From Neobacillus drentensis NBRC 102427 (GTDB taxonomy: Bacteria; Bacillota; Bacilli; Bacillales; Cytobacillaceae): a stretch of 54,880 nucleotides of DNA. The notes under the pieces are model-generated. The model made no database searches, was not told the origin of the DNA, and saw only the letters and a list, made by a program, of their open reading frames with translations. The stretch covers positions 1-54,880 of the forward strand of contig NZ_BCUX01000033.1 of NCBI RefSeq assembly GCF_001591445.1. Reading direction: 5' to 3'. Within the stretch, counting starts at the first letter, position 1, and each line of letters begins with the position of its first letter. The position numbers and the translations under genes are program-made. Positions 53,032-54,880 of this stretch are shown here, piece by piece.

Positions 53032-54813
53032 ATGTTTAAGAAAATTATTTGTAGTTTACTAATATCTGCGCTGACCCTAGTGTTTTCTATAACTGTAGTG
53101 GCAGAGGGCGTTGAGGGGCCATCTGATCCCTCTTCCTCTATGGAAGGAGTACTAGTTGTAGATGTCAGTAAATCCATGCTAACCAGCGACCCAGACAAGA
53201 TTAGTAATGAAGCCATGAAGATGTTCATAGATATGGCATCACTAACGGGTGATAAAATCGGAGTCATTGCCTACTCTGATGAGGTTCGCAGCAAGAAAGA
53301 GCTCGTAACAATCCATTCAGAACAAGACAAAAAGGAGCTAAAAGCCTTTATTGATTCACTCCAAAAATATCCTGCAACTGATATCTCTGTAGGAGTAAAG
53401 GCGGCGGTCAACGTCCTTAATAAAGGCCATGAAAAGGGTTATCTCCCTCTCATCGTTTTATTAGCAGATGGTAACAATGATTTGCTGGATAATAAAGGAA
53501 AAACCATAAAACAAGCCGAGGATGACCTTGCAGAGACAGTGGCTGATGCTAAAGCAAAGGGGTATCCGATTTATGTAATTGGCTTAAACGCTAATGGAAA
53601 GTTAAATAAAGAAGTCCTCAAAAACATTGCTTCAACCACAAACGGTAAATTTTTCGAAACAAGTCATGCGAATGATTTACCCGGAATTCTAAGTGAGATT
53701 TTCGCCAATCACTTAAAGTTAAAAGTAGTTCCTATAAAAGATGTCGTTGCCAAACAGGAATATCAGGACATTAACATCAAGATTCCAAATGAGAATGTGC
53801 TAGAAGCAAACATTTCCCTTGTTTCCAAAAAGCCCGTCGAAATGAAACTAGTTGATCCATCCGGCAAAGAACAAACCTTGCCGTCTGACAAAATCCTTTT
53901 ATTAAAATCAAAGAAATACTCCATTCTAAAATTACTGGATCCTGTCCAAGGAGATTGGACGCTTAAGGTAAAGGGCTTTCCTAAAGATATGATCGAAATT
54001 AATCTTGTTTTTAACAATGATTTACAGCTGAGACTTGCCCCTCTTTCTAAAAAAATAAAAGCAAGTGATTCTATTAAATTTTCTGCCTTCTTTGAGGATA
54101 ACGGCAAGCGAATAACAAACAAGGAAATTTACAAGACAATGAAAGCTGCTCTTTTTGTAAAGGATCTAGACACGGGAGAGTCCGAGAAAGTTCCATTAGA
54201 TGCCCAAGATAATGGGTTTACAGGCGAGTATAAAATAGGAGATGGAGCGAACTATGAGGTGATGGTTAAAGCAGAAGGCAACAGTTTCCTTAGTGAAACA
54301 CAGCCGCAGAAAATCACCATCCTGAGAAATACTACTGTACCTAGTGCCGAAGATGTGAATGTGCCATCCTCTAAACAATCGCAGCTGTATCCATGGCTTT
54401 ATATTGTGATTACTGTGGTAGGTGCGATTCTTTTGTTAACACCTATCATCACTTTCATGGCAAAAAGAAGGAAGGAAAGCCGGGGCTTTAGCGGTCAAAT
54501 TGTGATTGAAATTGAAGATGCGGATACACATGCTAAAATGGACTCTCAAATTAAGAAATTGAAGGCATTTAAAGGAGAATTCTGTCTCAACCAATTGTTT
54601 ACGCTTGAATCGGAGTTCAAAGAAACCGACCAAATCACGTTTGTTCCCATTACTGAGAATACATTACTGGTTTTAAATAAATCAAACTATCCGATTGAAT
54701 TGGGCGAAGAAGCGATTGATGCTGAGACAGGACATCGACTAAGGCGTAACGATAAACTGCGCATCAGGTTAAACGAGTTAAATAAATGCATTTATATTAA
54801 AAATGTTAGTTAG
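53032..54813 (+). CDS. Membrane-anchored VWA-domain protein
   Basis: 593-residue protein. The signal peptide runs to about residue 24 (TVVAEG). A von Willebrand factor A domain (about 38-215) has a complete MIDAS motif: D44-x-S-x-S48 (VVDVSKSM), a threonine in YPATDIS and LLADGNND. Then come about 230 residues of extracellular beta-type sequence, a membrane helix (about 452-475: YPWLYIVITVVGAILLL) and a 112-residue C-terminal domain that should be cytoplasmic. The domain order suggests a ligand-binding or sensing membrane protein; the function is unknown. The ATG at 53032 is 10 bases after GGAGG; an earlier frame start at 52957 lacks a ribosome binding site. A TATAAT at 52966-52971 may be its -10 box. 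Confidence 0.85.
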   Translation: MFKKIICSLLISALTLVFSITVVAEGVEGPSDPSSSMEGVLVVDVSKSMLTSDPDKISNEAMKMFIDMASLTGDKIGVIAYSDEVRSKKELVTIHSEQDKKELKAFIDSLQKYPATDISVGVKAAVNVLNKGHEKGYLPLIVLLADGNNDLLDNKGKTIKQAEDDLAETVADAKAKGYPIYVIGLNANGKLNKEVLKNIASTTNGKFFETSHANDLPGILSEIFANHLKLKVVPIKDVVAKQEYQDINIKIPNENVLEANISLVSKKPVEMKLVDPSGKEQTLPSDKILLLKSKKYSILKLLDPVQGDWTLKVKGFPKDMIEINLVFNNDLQLRLAPLSKKIKASDSIKFSAFFEDNGKRITNKEIYKTMKAALFVKDLDTGESEKVPLDAQDNGFTGEYKIGDGANYEVMVKAEGNSFLSETQPQKITILRNTTVPSAEDVNVPSSKQSQLYPWLYIVITVVGAILLLTPIITFMAKRRKESRGFSGQIVIEIEDADTHAKMDSQIKKLKAFKGEFCLNQLFTLESEFKETDQITFVPITENTLLVLNKSNYPIELGEEAIDAETGHRLRRNDKLRIRLNELNKCIYIKNVS

Positions 54814-54837
54814 GAAGAATACCAGTTATAGACACAA

Positions 54838-54866
54838 AAAAGAACAGCGCTTAGTCGCTGTTCCTT
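54838..54866 (+). terminator. Terminator of the VWA gene
   Basis: Stem GAACAGCG/CGCTGTTC (54842-54849 with 54856-54863), loop CTTAGT, followed by CTTTTCG. Confidence 0.8.
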
Positions 54867-54880
54867 TTCGTGCCTGGCAA

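Overview
The window looks like the chromosome of a low-GC, Gram-positive, spore-former-type bacterium of the Bacillaceae (Bacillus/Neobacillus-like). The evidence is AT-rich DNA, strong AGGAGG-type ribosome binding sites, hairpin-plus-T-run terminators, and a gene order degV, degU/degS, yvyE, tagU(lytR), tagO followed by wall teichoic acid (WTA) genes, which resembles the B. subtilis degS to tag region. Naming is by recognition of motifs and family patterns; no database search was run.

Layout. (1) 1-406: two 190-bp-spaced blocks of a strict 21-bp repeat downstream of degV. (2) 407-5359: DegV lipid-binding protein, the DegU/DegS two-component system, a YigZ/YvyE protein and a LytR-CpsA-Psr ligase. 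(3) 5484-10854: core WTA genes tagO, tagA, tagH, tagG, tagB, tagD, all on the minus strand, with recognisable promoters before tagO and tagD. (4) 11104-15649: two large paralogous secreted SH3b/glucosaminidase wall hydrolases inserted in the WTA cluster. (5) 15939-33142: a large polymer-synthesis block with a CDP-glycerol transferase, galU/gtaB, two giant CDP-glycerol transferase/glycosyltransferase fusions carrying GW domains inside the GT4 part, a stand-alone GT4 enzyme, a TagF-like protein with a 660-residue beta-rich N-terminus, and a protein with two CDP-glycerol transferase domains in tandem. (6) 33177-36406: two membrane acyltransferases flanking a polysaccharide deacetylase. (7) 36487-51166: secreted or envelope proteins: C39-like peptidase, beta-lactamase-fold serine hydrolase, a double 5'-nucleotidase with Ig repeats, a second LCP ligase, a subtilase with FlgD-like Ig repeats, a LysM-3D protein and an L,D-transpeptidase with Ig repeats. 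(8) 51460-54813: small membrane proteins, a CPBP-like membrane protein and a membrane-anchored VWA protein.

How the genes work together. TagO and TagA make the lipid-linked disaccharide, TagB primes it with glycerol phosphate from CDP-glycerol made by TagD, the TagF-like and fusion enzymes would extend or decorate the chain, GtaB supplies UDP-glucose for glycosyl steps, TagGH exports the polymer and the LCP proteins attach it to peptidoglycan. No tarIJ-type ribitol genes are seen, so a glycerol-phosphate-based polymer is inferred. Seven CDP-glycerol transferase domains in six proteins, two of them fused to GT4 domains, suggest a more complex polymer (possibly alternating sugar and glycerol phosphate) than plain poly(glycerol phosphate).

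The most unusual items are the GW (SH3-like, wall-polymer-binding) domains inserted between the two Rossmann halves of an apparently cytoplasmic glycosyltransferase, in 2 and 4 copies in two neighbouring paralogues, and the 21-bp-period repeat blocks at the left edge. No tRNA, rRNA, CRISPR array, insertion sequence or prophage gene was recognised.
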